A DNA stretch of 64,000 nucleotides from JBBKWU01 sp037969035 (lineage in GTDB: Bacteria; Pseudomonadota; Alphaproteobacteria; Micavibrionales; Micavibrionaceae): NCBI GenBank assembly GCA_037969035.1, contig JBBKWU010000010.1, positions 13,287-77,286 of the forward strand, read 5' to 3'. Below are positions 1-8,194 of this stretch, in pieces. The notes beneath the pieces are model-generated. The model did no database searches. It was not told where the DNA came from and saw nothing but the letters and a program-made list of their open reading frames with translations. How positions within the stretch are numbered: the first letter of the stretch is position 1; every line of letters begins with the position of its first letter. Made by a program: the position numbers and the translations under genes.

Positions 1-1
1 G

Positions 2-448
2 GGCGCAATTGTTCGTCCCTACCACCAAGGCACAGCATTGGCGGCGGCGTTACAATTCGCGCTGAACTATAACAATGTGAAAACAGTCATCGTTTTGGGG
101 CACACGCAATGCGGCGCAGTCAAAGCGTTGGTCAATAATCTCGACGATCCTGAGATCAGCAGCTTTATCGACGTTGCCAAACATGGCTTGGCCAAGGCCG
201 AAGCATGTTGCACCACGCACGACGAAATTATCGCCCGCACAGAACAAGAAGTTGTGCTAGAAAGCTGCGAGAACCTAAAATCATACCCAAGCGTTGCCAA
301 AGCCCTTGCCGCAGGCAACGTACAGATAAAACCATGGATCTTTGACATGAACAGCGGCGACATCTTGGAACATGACGAACAAACCGATACATTCGAAATC
401 ATAACAGCAACCCCACAAAAAGAAGACAGCAGGAAAGACAATGCCTAA
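2..448 (+). CDS. Beta-carbonic anhydrase, C-terminal part (5' truncated by the window)
   Basis: Zinc enzyme that interconverts CO2 and bicarbonate in the cytoplasm. The reading frame is open from base 2, so the true start and the first zinc ligand (Cys in the CxD motif) lie upstream of the window. Visible is the second half of the site, GHTQCG, with the His-x-x-Cys pair that completes the zinc centre in beta-class enzymes, preceded by IVRPY, which fits the conserved strand before it. The stop codon overlaps the carB start by 8 bases, so the two genes are likely co-transcribed and translationally coupled. This makes sense chemically because bicarbonate is a substrate of carbamoyl-phosphate synthase. 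A first-ATG reading does not exist here; the internal TTG at 38 is not a real start. Confidence 0.9.
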   Translation, partial: GAIVRPYHQGTALAAALQFALNYNNVKTVIVLGHTQCGAVKALVNNLDDPEISSFIDVAKHGLAKAEACCTTHDEIIARTEQEVVLESCENLKSYPSVAKALAAGNVQIKPWIFDMNSGDILEHDEQTDTFEIITATPQKEDSRKDNA

Positions 449-3400
449 AAGAACCGACATAAAATCCATCTGTATTATTGGCGCGGGCCCCATTGTTATT
501 GGGCAAGCTTGCGAATTTGATTATTCTGGGGCGCAAGCGTGTAAAGCGCTGCGCGAGGAAGGATATCGCATTGTCCTGATCAATTCGAACCCCGCCACGA
601 TCATGACTGATCCCGATATGGCGGATGCCACCTATATCGAGCCAATAACTCCCGAAATTGTTGCCAAAATTTTAGAAAAAGAGCGTCCTGATGCGCTGCT
701 GCCGACAATGGGCGGTCAAACCGCGCTGAACACGGCTATTTCGCTTGCTGAAAACGGTACGTTGGAGCGTTTGGGTGTTGAGTTGATTGGTGCTGACCAA
801 GAAGCCATCAACAAAGCCGAAGACCGTGAACTTTTCAAACGCTGCATGGATGAAATCGGGCTTGAGAGCGCGAAAGGCAAGATTTGCCACACAATTGACG
901 AGGCGCTGGCTGCGCTTGACTATGTTGGCCTGCCTGCAATTATTCGCCCCTCCTTCACGCTTGGCGGCACAGGAGGCGGTGTTGCCTATAACCGCGAAGA
1001 TTACGCGCGTATTATCAAAGAAGGGCTTGATGCCTCTCCTATGTCGCAAATTCTGGTCGAAGAATCTATTCTCGGTTGGAAAGAATACGAAATGGAAGTC
1101 GTGCGCGACAAAAACGATAACTGCATCATTATTTGCTCGATTGAAAACATCGACCCGATGGGTGTGCATACAGGTGATTCAATCACGGTCGCCCCTGCGC
1201 TCACGCTGTCAGACAAAGAATACCAGATCATGCGCAATGCCTCGCTTGCTGTTTTGCGCGGGATTGGCGTGGAAACAGGCGGATCAAACGTGCAATTTGC
1301 CGTTGATCCCGCAACAGGCCGCATGATTGTGATTGAAATGAACCCGCGTGTGAGCCGTAGTTCTGCGCTTGCGTCTAAAGCCACAGGATTCCCGATTGCC
1401 AAAATCGCGGCGAAGTTGGCTGTGGGGTACACGCTCGATGAGCTGGATAACGACATTACGGGCGGTCGTACGCCTGCTTCGTTTGAACCAACAATTGATT
1501 ATGTTGTCACAAAAATTCCGCGCTTTGCGTTTGAAAAATTTGCGGGCACAGATAACAATCTGACAACAGCGATGAAATCCGTCGGTGAAGTCATGGCAAT
1601 TGGCCGTAATTTTGAGGAATCCATCCAAAAAGCCTTCCGTTCGCTTGAAAAAGGCTTGGATGGCTTTGAAGAACTTCCGATTGCAGGTGTTATGGCGGGT
1701 GAGAAAATCCACCCCGACCAAATCCGCGCCGTGCTTTCCAAAGCCACACCACAGCGCATCCTTTATATAGCACAAGCCTTCCGCCACGGCATGAGCATCG
1801 AAGACGTTCACGAAATCACAAAATTCGACCCGTGGTATCTGGAACGGATTAAGCACATTATTGATCTAGAAGCTAAAATCGTTGAAAACGGCTTGCCTGT
1901 TGACCGCGATGGTTGGGTCTCTATCAAAAAGAACGGTTTTTCTGATGCTCGCTTGGGTAAGCTTCTCAAGGTCTCCGAGGAAACCATCCGTAATGCGCGT
2001 CACAAGCATAATGTGCGCCCTGTTTACAAACGCGTTGATAGCTGCGCCGGTGAAATTCAATCCGAAACACCGTATATGTATAGCTGTTACGAGCATGATT
2101 TCATCAATGGCTTGCCGAGTGATGAGTGCAAACCAACAAATGCGAAGAAAGTCATCATCCTTGGTGGTGGCCCTAACCGTATTGGTCAGGGTATCGAGTT
2201 TGACTATTGCTGTGTTCATGCGGCCTACGCGCTTAAAGAAGCAGGTTATGAAACCATCATGGTCAACTGTAACCCAGAGACCGTGTCCACCGATTATGAT
2301 ACGTCTGACCGCCTGTATTTTGAACCGCTTGTCGCCGAAGACGTGCTGGAGCTTATCCATGCGGAACAGCAAAACGGTACAATCCACGGCGTGATCGTGC
2401 AGCTTGGCGGCCAAACACCGCTGAACCTTGTAAAGCATCTACAGGCGGCGGGTATCCCTATTCTTGGCACATCGCCCGATGCGATTGATCTGGCCGAAGA
2501 TCGTGACCGTTTCCAAAAGCTGATTACCGACCTAAAACTGCGCCAACCATTTAACGGTATTGCGCGCTCAGTTGACGAAGCCATCAAGATTGCCGAAGAC
2601 ATCGGTTTCCCGATTGTTATTCGCCCGTCTTACGTGCTTGGTGGTTCTGCCATGCGCGTTGTACATGCGATGGAAGAGTTAAGAGAGTACATTAACACTG
2701 CCGTTAAAGTATCTGGTGACACTCCTGTTTTGCTCGACCGATACTTGCGCGGCGCGATTGAAATTGATGTCGATGTTATTGGTGACGGCAAAGATTTTTA
2801 TGTTGCTGGTATCATGGAACATATCGAAGAAGCAGGTGTTCACTCTGGCGACTCAGCTTGTGTTTTACCGCCGCATTCGCTGTCATATAAAACAGTGAAA
2901 GAGATTGACAAGCAATCAAGAAAGCTTGCCAAGGCATTGAAAATAAAAGGACTTATGAATGTGCAGTTTGCGGTGAAGAAAAACCGTGATACGGGTGAGT
3001 TTGATATTTACATTATTGAGGTTAACCCACGCGCCTCCCGCACAGTGCCCTTCATCGCCAAAGCCACAGGCGTTCCCGTTGCAAAAATTGCAGCCCGCGT
3101 GATGGCTGGTGAACCGTTGTCGTTGTTTGAAGCACAAGGATTATTGGTTGGTATGAGTGACGAGCACACCGCCGTGAAAGCGCCAGTATTCCCGTTTAAC
3201 CGCTTTAGCGGCGTTGACCCGATTTTGGGTCCTGAGATGAAGTCAACGGGCGAAGTCATGGGCATTGATACCGATGTAGCGCAAGCCTTTGCCAAATCGC
3301 AAATTGGTGCAGGAACGATGCTACCGACCGAAGGCACAGTATTCCTTTCCGTGCGTAACAAAGACAAGGCAGAACTTGTGCCTATCGCCAAAGACCTACA

Positions 3401-3770
3401 AGACATGGGCTTTAAGCTCATCGCCACAGGCGGCACTTGCACGCATTTACAGGGTGCTGGCCTTGACGTGACCCGCATCAACAAGGTCATGGAAGGTCAA
3501 CCAAATGTCGTGGATGCGGTGATTAACGGCGAAATTCATTTCATCATTAATACCACCAAAGGCGCACAGTCGGTTGCAGATTCAAGCTCTATTCGTCGTA
3601 TGGCACTGGCTTATAAACTCCCCTACTACACGCTGCTTACGGCGGCGCGGGCGGGAGTTCAGGCCATTCGTTCCATGCAATCACGGGATTTTGATGTAAA
3701 ACCTATTCAGGATTACTTCAACAATGCCGAAGCCGAGGACGAAGGCAGCGAATTAAAGCAATCCGCATAA
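441..3770 (+). CDS. carB: Carbamoyl-phosphate synthase large subunit
   Basis: Makes carbamoyl phosphate from bicarbonate, ATP and ammonia delivered by the small subunit CarA, for pyrimidine and arginine synthesis. At 1109 residues it is slightly longer than the roughly 1070 of enterobacteria. It shows the duplicated ATP-grasp architecture: the first carboxyphosphate half begins with IIGAGPIVIGQACEFDYSGA, the second half repeats it near residue 570 (GGGPNRIGQGIEFDY), and the C-terminal methylglyoxal-synthase-like regulatory domain (about 955-1085) has LIATGGT. The start ATG at 441 has AGGAAAG upstream, inside the carbonic anhydrase gene. carA is not in the window; it may lie upstream of the anhydrase or elsewhere. 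No intrinsic terminator with a T-run follows. Confidence 0.98.
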   Translation: MPKRTDIKSICIIGAGPIVIGQACEFDYSGAQACKALREEGYRIVLINSNPATIMTDPDMADATYIEPITPEIVAKILEKERPDALLPTMGGQTALNTAISLAENGTLERLGVELIGADQEAINKAEDRELFKRCMDEIGLESAKGKICHTIDEALAALDYVGLPAIIRPSFTLGGTGGGVAYNREDYARIIKEGLDASPMSQILVEESILGWKEYEMEVVRDKNDNCIIICSIENIDPMGVHTGDSITVAPALTLSDKEYQIMRNASLAVLRGIGVETGGSNVQFAVDPATGRMIVIEMNPRVSRSSALASKATGFPIAKIAAKLAVGYTLDELDNDITGGRTPASFEPTIDYVVTKIPRFAFEKFAGTDNNLTTAMKSVGEVMAIGRNFEESIQKAFRSLEKGLDGFEELPIAGVMAGEKIHPDQIRAVLSKATPQRILYIAQAFRHGMSIEDVHEITKFDPWYLERIKHIIDLEAKIVENGLPVDRDGWVSIKKNGFSDARLGKLLKVSEETIRNARHKHNVRPVYKRVDSCAGEIQSETPYMYSCYEHDFINGLPSDECKPTNAKKVIILGGGPNRIGQGIEFDYCCVHAAYALKEAGYETIMVNCNPETVSTDYDTSDRLYFEPLVAEDVLELIHAEQQNGTIHGVIVQLGGQTPLNLVKHLQAAGIPILGTSPDAIDLAEDRDRFQKLITDLKLRQPFNGIARSVDEAIKIAEDIGFPIVIRPSYVLGGSAMRVVHAMEELREYINTAVKVSGDTPVLLDRYLRGAIEIDVDVIGDGKDFYVAGIMEHIEEAGVHSGDSACVLPPHSLSYKTVKEIDKQSRKLAKALKIKGLMNVQFAVKKNRDTGEFDIYIIEVNPRASRTVPFIAKATGVPVAKIAARVMAGEPLSLFEAQGLLVGMSDEHTAVKAPVFPFNRFSGVDPILGPEMKSTGEVMGIDTDVAQAFAKSQIGAGTMLPTEGTVFLSVRNKDKAELVPIAKDLQDMGFKLIATGGTCTHLQGAGLDVTRINKVMEGQPNVVDAVINGEIHFIINTTKGAQSVADSSSIRRMALAYKLPYYTLLTAARAGVQAIRSMQSRDFDVKPIQDYFNNAEAEDEGSELKQSA

Positions 3771-3801
3771 GTATTTTTTATATTATGCATCCAAACCTTA
3801 T

Positions 3802-3829
3802 CTTCTTACGTAAACGTATATGTAAGAAG
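3802..3829 (+). promoter_or_regulatory. Hairpin just upstream of the EF-hand gene
   Basis: CTTCTTAC and GTAAGAAG form a perfect 8-bp stem that can be extended inward by a G-T and two A-T pairs, around a short loop. There is no T-run after it, so it is not a classical terminator for carB. The right arm includes AAGAAGG, one of two purine-rich stretches that could bind ribosomes before the ATG at 3846, so folding could affect translation. This role is inferred. Confidence 0.4.
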
Positions 3830-3845
3830 GGATAAAAGGTAACCG

Positions 3846-4292
3846 ATGCGTTCAACGTTAGTGCTAGCTCTTGCGGGGTTGTGCTTTAGCGCGACGAATT
3901 GCTATGCGGCCGAAGCAACACTTCGCATCAAAGCCAAAATCATATCCAAAGCGGACTGGGATCAAATCCAAGCCAATGACAGCGTCACAATTGATAATTA
4001 TGATGATGAAGCAGAAACGTTCGAGTTTGCTGTCAACGCCATCAATGTCACCACATTTTCAAACAGTGATGAAGCCACACCCTTTGATAAGGATGATTAC
4101 TTTGTAGAGCCTTACAGCTATAACGATCTTACCCCCGAAACAAAATTTCCGTTGATGGATATCAATGATGATGGACTTGTGACGCGCCGTGAATACTTAA
4201 AAAGCACAGGCACACCGCTAAATAATTCCGATTTTGACGATCATGACAGAAACCGTGACGGATTTTTAACCCGTAACGAAATCGACAAATAG
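3846..4292 (+). CDS. Secreted EF-hand calcium-binding protein
   Basis: 148 residues with a signal peptide (hydrophobic stretch about 4-20, cleavage near CYAAEA), so likely periplasmic or exported. The C-terminal third carries two canonical EF-hand loops: DINDDGLVTRRE and DRNRDGFLTRNE, each with Asp/Asn at positions 1, 3 and 5, Gly at 6 and Glu at 12. The middle part (about 25-105) is acidic and matches no family I recognise. Paired EF-hands usually bind calcium cooperatively; a sensor or stabilising role is possible, but the actual function is unknown. The gene lies 75 bases after carB and ends 4 bases before the convergent M32 peptidase gene. The start ATG has purine-rich AAAAGG about 6 bases upstream. 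Confidence 0.8.
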   Translation: MRSTLVLALAGLCFSATNCYAAEATLRIKAKIISKADWDQIQANDSVTIDNYDDEAETFEFAVNAINVTTFSNSDEATPFDKDDYFVEPYSYNDLTPETKFPLMDINDDGLVTRREYLKSTGTPLNNSDFDDHDRNRDGFLTRNEIDK

Positions 4293-4296
4293 CCCG

Positions 4297-5850
4297 CTAC
4301 AGACAGAAACCATTAACAGCCACAACAGGCATGCGCGGTGGTTCATATTTCTTTGCGACATCAAGCATATAAGAATCTGGCAACAACGGCTTACCCGTTA
4401 CATGTTCAATCAAATCCAATGGCTTCAAGCGCGCGCCTTCTTGGCAGACATTCGTACGCAGCCAATCTTTTAGCCCGTCCAACGCCTTTAAATCGCGGTC
4501 GATTCCGTGATATTCACCAAAAACCCTGCGCTGCTTGGGATTTATCTCAAAAAACGCCTCTGCAAATTGTGATGCGGCGAGCCTTCCGGGTAAATATGTC
4601 GGCAACCAAGATGCTTCACCGGAATACAAATGTATGTCCTGCAAAATACCACTGCGGTCATCTTTTGGTGTTATACCTGTTAATTTTTCGTAGTATTCAT
4701 TCCAATATTCTTTGTGTGAATTCACATCATCTTGAAGGAAATACATATTAAAAAGCACTTCATGGCGGTGCAGAATGTCCAACGGATAACGCACATCATC
4801 GGCTTTGGCGCGAATACCATCGGGCTCCAGCTTTATCATGTGTTTGAAAATCATCTGCGCATTCCAGCGTGATTTATAAGGCTCACCCAATTCACGTGAT
4901 ACAAAATCATAGATAAATTGCGCGCCTGCTTTGCTACGGAACATCACATTTTCAAACAATAAGGCCATTCCTTCATCCACAACATTGCCCGCAATGTCAC
5001 CGCACAACTCATCTTTGTGCTCTTCAGGTAGATTCTGGCGGTAAAAGGCGTGCCCTGCTTCATGTGCGGTGGAAAGAAGCGTGTTCAGAAAGTTACGTTC
5101 GTCAATCTTGTAACCAATCCGCACATCATCATTACGACCAAGGCATATAGGATGCGGCGCAGCGGCAATTTTTCCGCGCGTTTCGTCATATCCAACTTTT
5201 TGTAAAAACAGACGCACCAGTTTTTCCTGATCGGCAGCGGGCATCGCAAAAGCATCGCCGCGCAAATAACGCTGCGTGGCTTGGAACATTTTCTGTTTGG
5301 CTAATAATTCTTGGCAAAATGGCTTTAGGAGTTCCCCCCATTGAACGATTTGTTGAGAGCGCAGACCTTCTGTCTTCTTATCCAACGCCACATCCATAAG
5401 GCTTTGTGGCGCGTTATCGGCAGTTTCCCACAACAGACGCTCCCTGCTGTGTTCCAGCGCGGCATACTCGCCCTGTAATGACTGCGCCAATTGCGGCGCG
5501 ACAACATTAAAATCATTGGCTGCGTATGCTTTTTCCCACGCGCCGATTGTTTTTGCGGAATTATAAAGATCGCTCAGAACACTCGTGCGTCCTGACGCAT
5601 TGTGTTTCATATGGTGATACATCAAACGCTGTTCTGCTGCTGAAAAGTCAGTGCCATCACTATTTTTAGGAATGGGCATACCAAAGACTTTTCCAATGGA
5701 TGTCTTTAAATTGCACAGCTCATATTTACGCAACGACAATTGCGCCAAATCAGCCGCAGAAGCCATTCGCGAACGTGACCCCGTAATATAGTCCCAACGG
5801 GTTATTTCAATTTTTTTTATTAATGCTGCAAGATTTTTTGACGCGCTCAT
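4297..5850 (-). CDS. M32 family (carboxypeptidase Taq-type) metallocarboxypeptidase
   Basis: Cytoplasmic zinc carboxypeptidase that removes C-terminal residues from peptides. The 517-residue length is typical for M32. The zinc motif HEAGH lies at residues 263-267 (TAHEAGHAFYRQNLP), and the downstream segment with GNVVDEGMALLFENV matches the family's conserved Glu-containing helix that supplies the third metal ligand. The rest of the helical scaffold, including YSGEASWLPTYLPG near the C terminus, also fits. Transcribed away from greA from a shared AT-rich region at 5851-6012. It ends tail to tail with the EF-hand gene. Substrate range is not predictable from sequence; peptide recycling is the usual assumption. 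Confidence 0.93.
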   Translation of the reverse strand: MSASKNLAALIKKIEITRWDYITGSRSRMASAADLAQLSLRKYELCNLKTSIGKVFGMPIPKNSDGTDFSAAEQRLMYHHMKHNASGRTSVLSDLYNSAKTIGAWEKAYAANDFNVVAPQLAQSLQGEYAALEHSRERLLWETADNAPQSLMDVALDKKTEGLRSQQIVQWGELLKPFCQELLAKQKMFQATQRYLRGDAFAMPAADQEKLVRLFLQKVGYDETRGKIAAAPHPICLGRNDDVRIGYKIDERNFLNTLLSTAHEAGHAFYRQNLPEEHKDELCGDIAGNVVDEGMALLFENVMFRSKAGAQFIYDFVSRELGEPYKSRWNAQMIFKHMIKLEPDGIRAKADDVRYPLDILHRHEVLFNMYFLQDDVNSHKEYWNEYYEKLTGITPKDDRSGILQDIHLYSGEASWLPTYLPGRLAASQFAEAFFEINPKQRRVFGEYHGIDRDLKALDGLKDWLRTNVCQEGARLKPLDLIEHVTGKPLLPDSYMLDVAKKYEPPRMPVVAVNGFCL

Positions 5851-5921
5851 TATTGCCCCTGTTTGTTATTTTTATGTGATTTATGCCTTTATATACATAA
5901 ATATAAAATTTTGCAATTCTG

Positions 5922-5948
5922 TTGACCTGCAAATCATTTCCCTATAGT
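5922..5948 (+). promoter_or_regulatory. Likely greA promoter
   Basis: TTGACC at 5922-5927 and TATAGT at 5943-5948 are separated by 15 bases, short but usable; TAGTAA two bases later would give 17. Transcription would start near 5955, directly before the hairpin at 5964. The region also has to hold the divergent promoter of the M32 gene, for which AT-rich sequence at 5885-5910 is the candidate. Confidence 0.5.
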
Positions 5949-5963
5949 AATAATTCTAATGAC

Positions 5964-5996
5964 AAGCCCGCTTCAGTGACGGGCTTCTTTTTTTTC
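5964..5996 (+). terminator. Intrinsic terminator in the greA leader
   Basis: AAGCCCG (5964-5970) pairs perfectly with CGGGCTT (5980-5986) and is followed by a run of T residues to about 5995. It lies only 17 bases before the greA ATG and about 10 bases after the predicted transcription start. No gene on the plus strand ends before it, because the M32 gene points the other way. It therefore appears to terminate the greA leader itself, giving a short RNA of about 40 nucleotides. Confidence 0.75.
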
Positions 5997-6012
5997 AAAC
6001 AAGGATATTGAA

Positions 6013-6489
6013 ATGGATAAGGTTCCAATGACCCCCGAGGGCCATGAGGCTCTCGAGAAAGAATTGAAGCAATTAAAAACGGTTGAGCGTCCGAACGTAA
6101 TCGAGTCGATTGCGACTGCGCGCGAACATGGTGATTTGAAAGAGAATGCCGAGTACCACGCCGCGCGTGAGCAGCAGAGCTTTATCGAAGGCCGTATTCA
6201 GGAACTCAATGCTGTGATTTCAAAAGCACAGATCATTGATCCGTCAAAATTCACAGGCGATGCCGTGAAATTCGGCGCGAAAGTTTTGATCGTGGACGAA
6301 GCAACGGATGTTGAGGTCACATACCATATCGTTGGTCACTACGAAGCAAATGCAGAGCAACGCCGCCTGTCTATCCAAGCGCCAATCTCGCGTGCGCTGA
6401 TCGGTAAATCCGTGGGTGACAGCGTTGTGGTACAAACCCCGCAAGGCGTTAAAAACTACGAGATTTTAGAAGTCAGCTACGGCGCATAA
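6013..6489 (+). CDS. greA: Transcription elongation factor GreA
   Basis: Rescues backtracked RNA polymerase by stimulating cleavage of the nascent RNA through the secondary channel. The 158-residue length is exact for GreA. The N-terminal coiled coil (about 10-75) ends in the tip sequence REHGDLKENAEYHAAREQQ with the essential acidic pair in DLKENAEY. The C-terminal FKBP-like domain (about 80-157) contains ISRALIGKSVGDSV, and NYEILEVSY closes the protein. The start ATG follows AAGGA by 8 bases. Expression is probably controlled by the leader terminator just upstream. A bidirectional terminator separates it from the convergent Lrp gene. Confidence 0.98.
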   Translation: MDKVPMTPEGHEALEKELKQLKTVERPNVIESIATAREHGDLKENAEYHAAREQQSFIEGRIQELNAVISKAQIIDPSKFTGDAVKFGAKVLIVDEATDVEVTYHIVGHYEANAEQRRLSIQAPISRALIGKSVGDSVVVQTPQGVKNYEILEVSYGA

Positions 6490-6516
6490 ATTCAAACGCC
6501 TGCTGCTATAAATAAC

Positions 6517-6545
6517 AAAAAGGACAGAGAAATCTGTCCTTTTTT
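6517..6545. terminator. Bidirectional terminator between greA and the Lrp gene
   Basis: AAAAAGGACAGA (6517-6528) and TCTGTCCTTTTT (6533-6544) form a 12-bp stem around the tetraloop GAAA, with A- and T-runs on both sides. It can end greA on the plus strand and the Lrp-family gene on the minus strand. Confidence 0.9.
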
Positions 6546-6572
6546 AATGCTCAAATAATACTTCCTAGCAGC

Positions 6573-7046
6573 CTATTCATCGATCGGCACGCCTGGTAAG
6601 AATTTCGCGCTGCGGATGCCTAGTGCCGACTTCACAGATGTTACGTTCGGTGCGGCTGTTAAATGCTCGGTCAAGAACACTTGGTAATCATCCCAATCTT
6701 TTGCCACAATTTTCAGCCAGAAATCTGTGTCCCCTGCCAACATATGGCATTCACGAACACGATCCCAAGAATTCACAAGGGCCTCGAATTTTTTCAAATC
6801 GGCTTCGGCTTGAGAAACCAGCTTCACTTGTGCAAAAACCGCGACACCAAAACCAAAAATGGCAGGGTCGATTTGCGCGTGATAGCCTTTGATATAGCCT
6901 GCTTCTTCCAATGCGCGTACACGGCGTAAACATGGCGGTGCAGATATTCCTGCGTTTCTTGCCAGTTCAACATTGGTAATACGTCCGTCATCCTGTAAAC
7001 TTTTCAGGATCTTACGGTCAATTTTATCGAGTTTAACACGTTTCAT
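6573..7046 (-). CDS. Lrp/AsnC family transcriptional regulator
   Basis: DNA-binding feast/famine regulator, 157 residues. The N-terminal winged helix-turn-helix runs from about 4 to 60 (LDKIDRKILKSLQDDGRITN, then VELARNAGISAPPCLRRVRA, typical recognition-helix sequence). The C-terminal RAM ligand-binding domain covers about 65-145 with MLAGDTDFWLKIV. I place the start at 7046 because GGGGA stands 10 bases upstream; the longer GTG start at 7064 would swallow that site. It is divergent from the ELM1-like gene, 137 bases away. Lrp family members often bind amino acids; the ligand here is unknown. The same neighbourhood with trxB is common in alphaproteobacteria. Confidence 0.93.
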   Translation of the reverse strand: MKRVKLDKIDRKILKSLQDDGRITNVELARNAGISAPPCLRRVRALEEAGYIKGYHAQIDPAIFGFGVAVFAQVKLVSQAEADLKKFEALVNSWDRVRECHMLAGDTDFWLKIVAKDWDDYQVFLTEHLTAAPNVTSVKSALGIRSAKFLPGVPIDE

Positions 7047-7183
7047 AATAATGGTATTCCCCACGTTTTTCGTAAATATATTGTCTAAATGATCTGAATA
7101 TTGGTATAAAGTTGCGCGAGCGTGAGCGCAAGTACTTTTAAATATTTTATATAGCCTATTGTATTATAAGGATTTTTCGACAG

Positions 7184-8119
7184 ATGACATCATGCTGGAT
7201 TGTAACAGAAGGAATCGCAGGCACTGAAAACCAGTGTTTGGGCGTTGCCGAGTCGCTCGGTCTTACCCCTGATATAAAGCGTATTGGCATGCGCCAGCCG
7301 TGGAAAACTCTGTCTCCTTACCTGCCGTTTGAATGTGCTTTTACCTTTACAGGTGATACGCTGGCCGCCCCGTGGCCTGATCTTGTCATCGCCAGTGGCC
7401 GCAAAGCCATCGGTGCGGCGCGCTACATTAAAAAACAAAGCAGCGGCAAGACGATGACGGTTCTTATACAAGATCCGCGTATCTCGCCGCGTGGTTTTGA
7501 CCTTGTGGCCGTTCCTGCGCATGATCCTACGCGCGGTGACAACGTCATTGTCACAAATGCTGCGCCAAACCGTATCACGGCACAAAAATTGGATACTGCG
7601 CGGCAAAGCTACATCAAGCCTTTCGATGATTTTGAAAAACCGATCATCAGCGTTTTGATTGGCGGCAACAGCAAAGCTTATAAAATGCCGCCCTTCGTCA
7701 TGCACAAGCTGGCACAGGATTTAAAGTTACTGACCCAAAATTACAACCTCGCCATCACGGCTTCACGCCGCACGGGTGATGAAAACCTGACAATCCTAAC
7801 CGAAGCCCTCAAGGGCACTGATGCATGGATATGGGACGGTAGCGGTGAAAACCCTTACTTTGCGCTGCTGGCATGGGCAAACTTTATCCTTGTGACAGCC
7901 GATAGTGTGTCGATGATTTCCGAAGCCGCCACAGCAGGAAAACCCGTTTATATGATCCCGCTTAAGGGCGGCACAAAACGGTTTGATAAATTCCACAATG
8001 GGTTGCTGTCCAAAGGCATTATCCGCACCTTTGATGGTGCTGTAGAGCCTTATGAGTATGCCGCGCTTGATGATGCCACGCTGATTGCCGCAAAAATCAG
8101 GGAAAAATTGAAGAAATAA
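7184..8119 (+). CDS. ELM1/GtrOC1-family protein (DUF1022)
   Basis: 311-residue protein of the family that includes plant ELM1, a mitochondrial fission factor, and many uncharacterised alphaproteobacterial proteins. Family-type features are the opening CWIVTEGIAGTENQCLGVAE, the segment PDLVIASGRKAIGAARYI, VLIQDPRISPRGFDLV, and VLIGGNSKAY followed by ITASRRTGDEN and VTADSVSMISEAATAGKPVY. The last motifs resemble GT-B glycosyltransferase nucleotide-sugar sites, so a sugar-transfer or regulatory role is possible. Bacterial function is not established. No signal peptide or membrane segment. Lies between the divergent Lrp gene and trxB, with 75 bases to the trxB start. Confidence 0.88.
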   Translation: MTSCWIVTEGIAGTENQCLGVAESLGLTPDIKRIGMRQPWKTLSPYLPFECAFTFTGDTLAAPWPDLVIASGRKAIGAARYIKKQSSGKTMTVLIQDPRISPRGFDLVAVPAHDPTRGDNVIVTNAAPNRITAQKLDTARQSYIKPFDDFEKPIISVLIGGNSKAYKMPPFVMHKLAQDLKLLTQNYNLAITASRRTGDENLTILTEALKGTDAWIWDGSGENPYFALLAWANFILVTADSVSMISEAATAGKPVYMIPLKGGTKRFDKFHNGLLSKGIIRTFDGAVEPYEYAALDDATLIAAKIREKLKK

Positions 8120-8194
8120 CCTTTACCGCTGCTTTCTAACAATTTAAGACTATCTATATATTTGAAAGCATCTGTTGAGAGAGTAAGACAAAGA

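Noticed and set aside
672..3490. Several long ORFs antisense or out of frame within carB
   Set aside because: They are shadows of a highly conserved coding sequence; no start signals or family features.
4338..4751. 137-codon plus-strand ORF inside the M32 gene
   Set aside because: Antisense shadow of a clear metallopeptidase gene.
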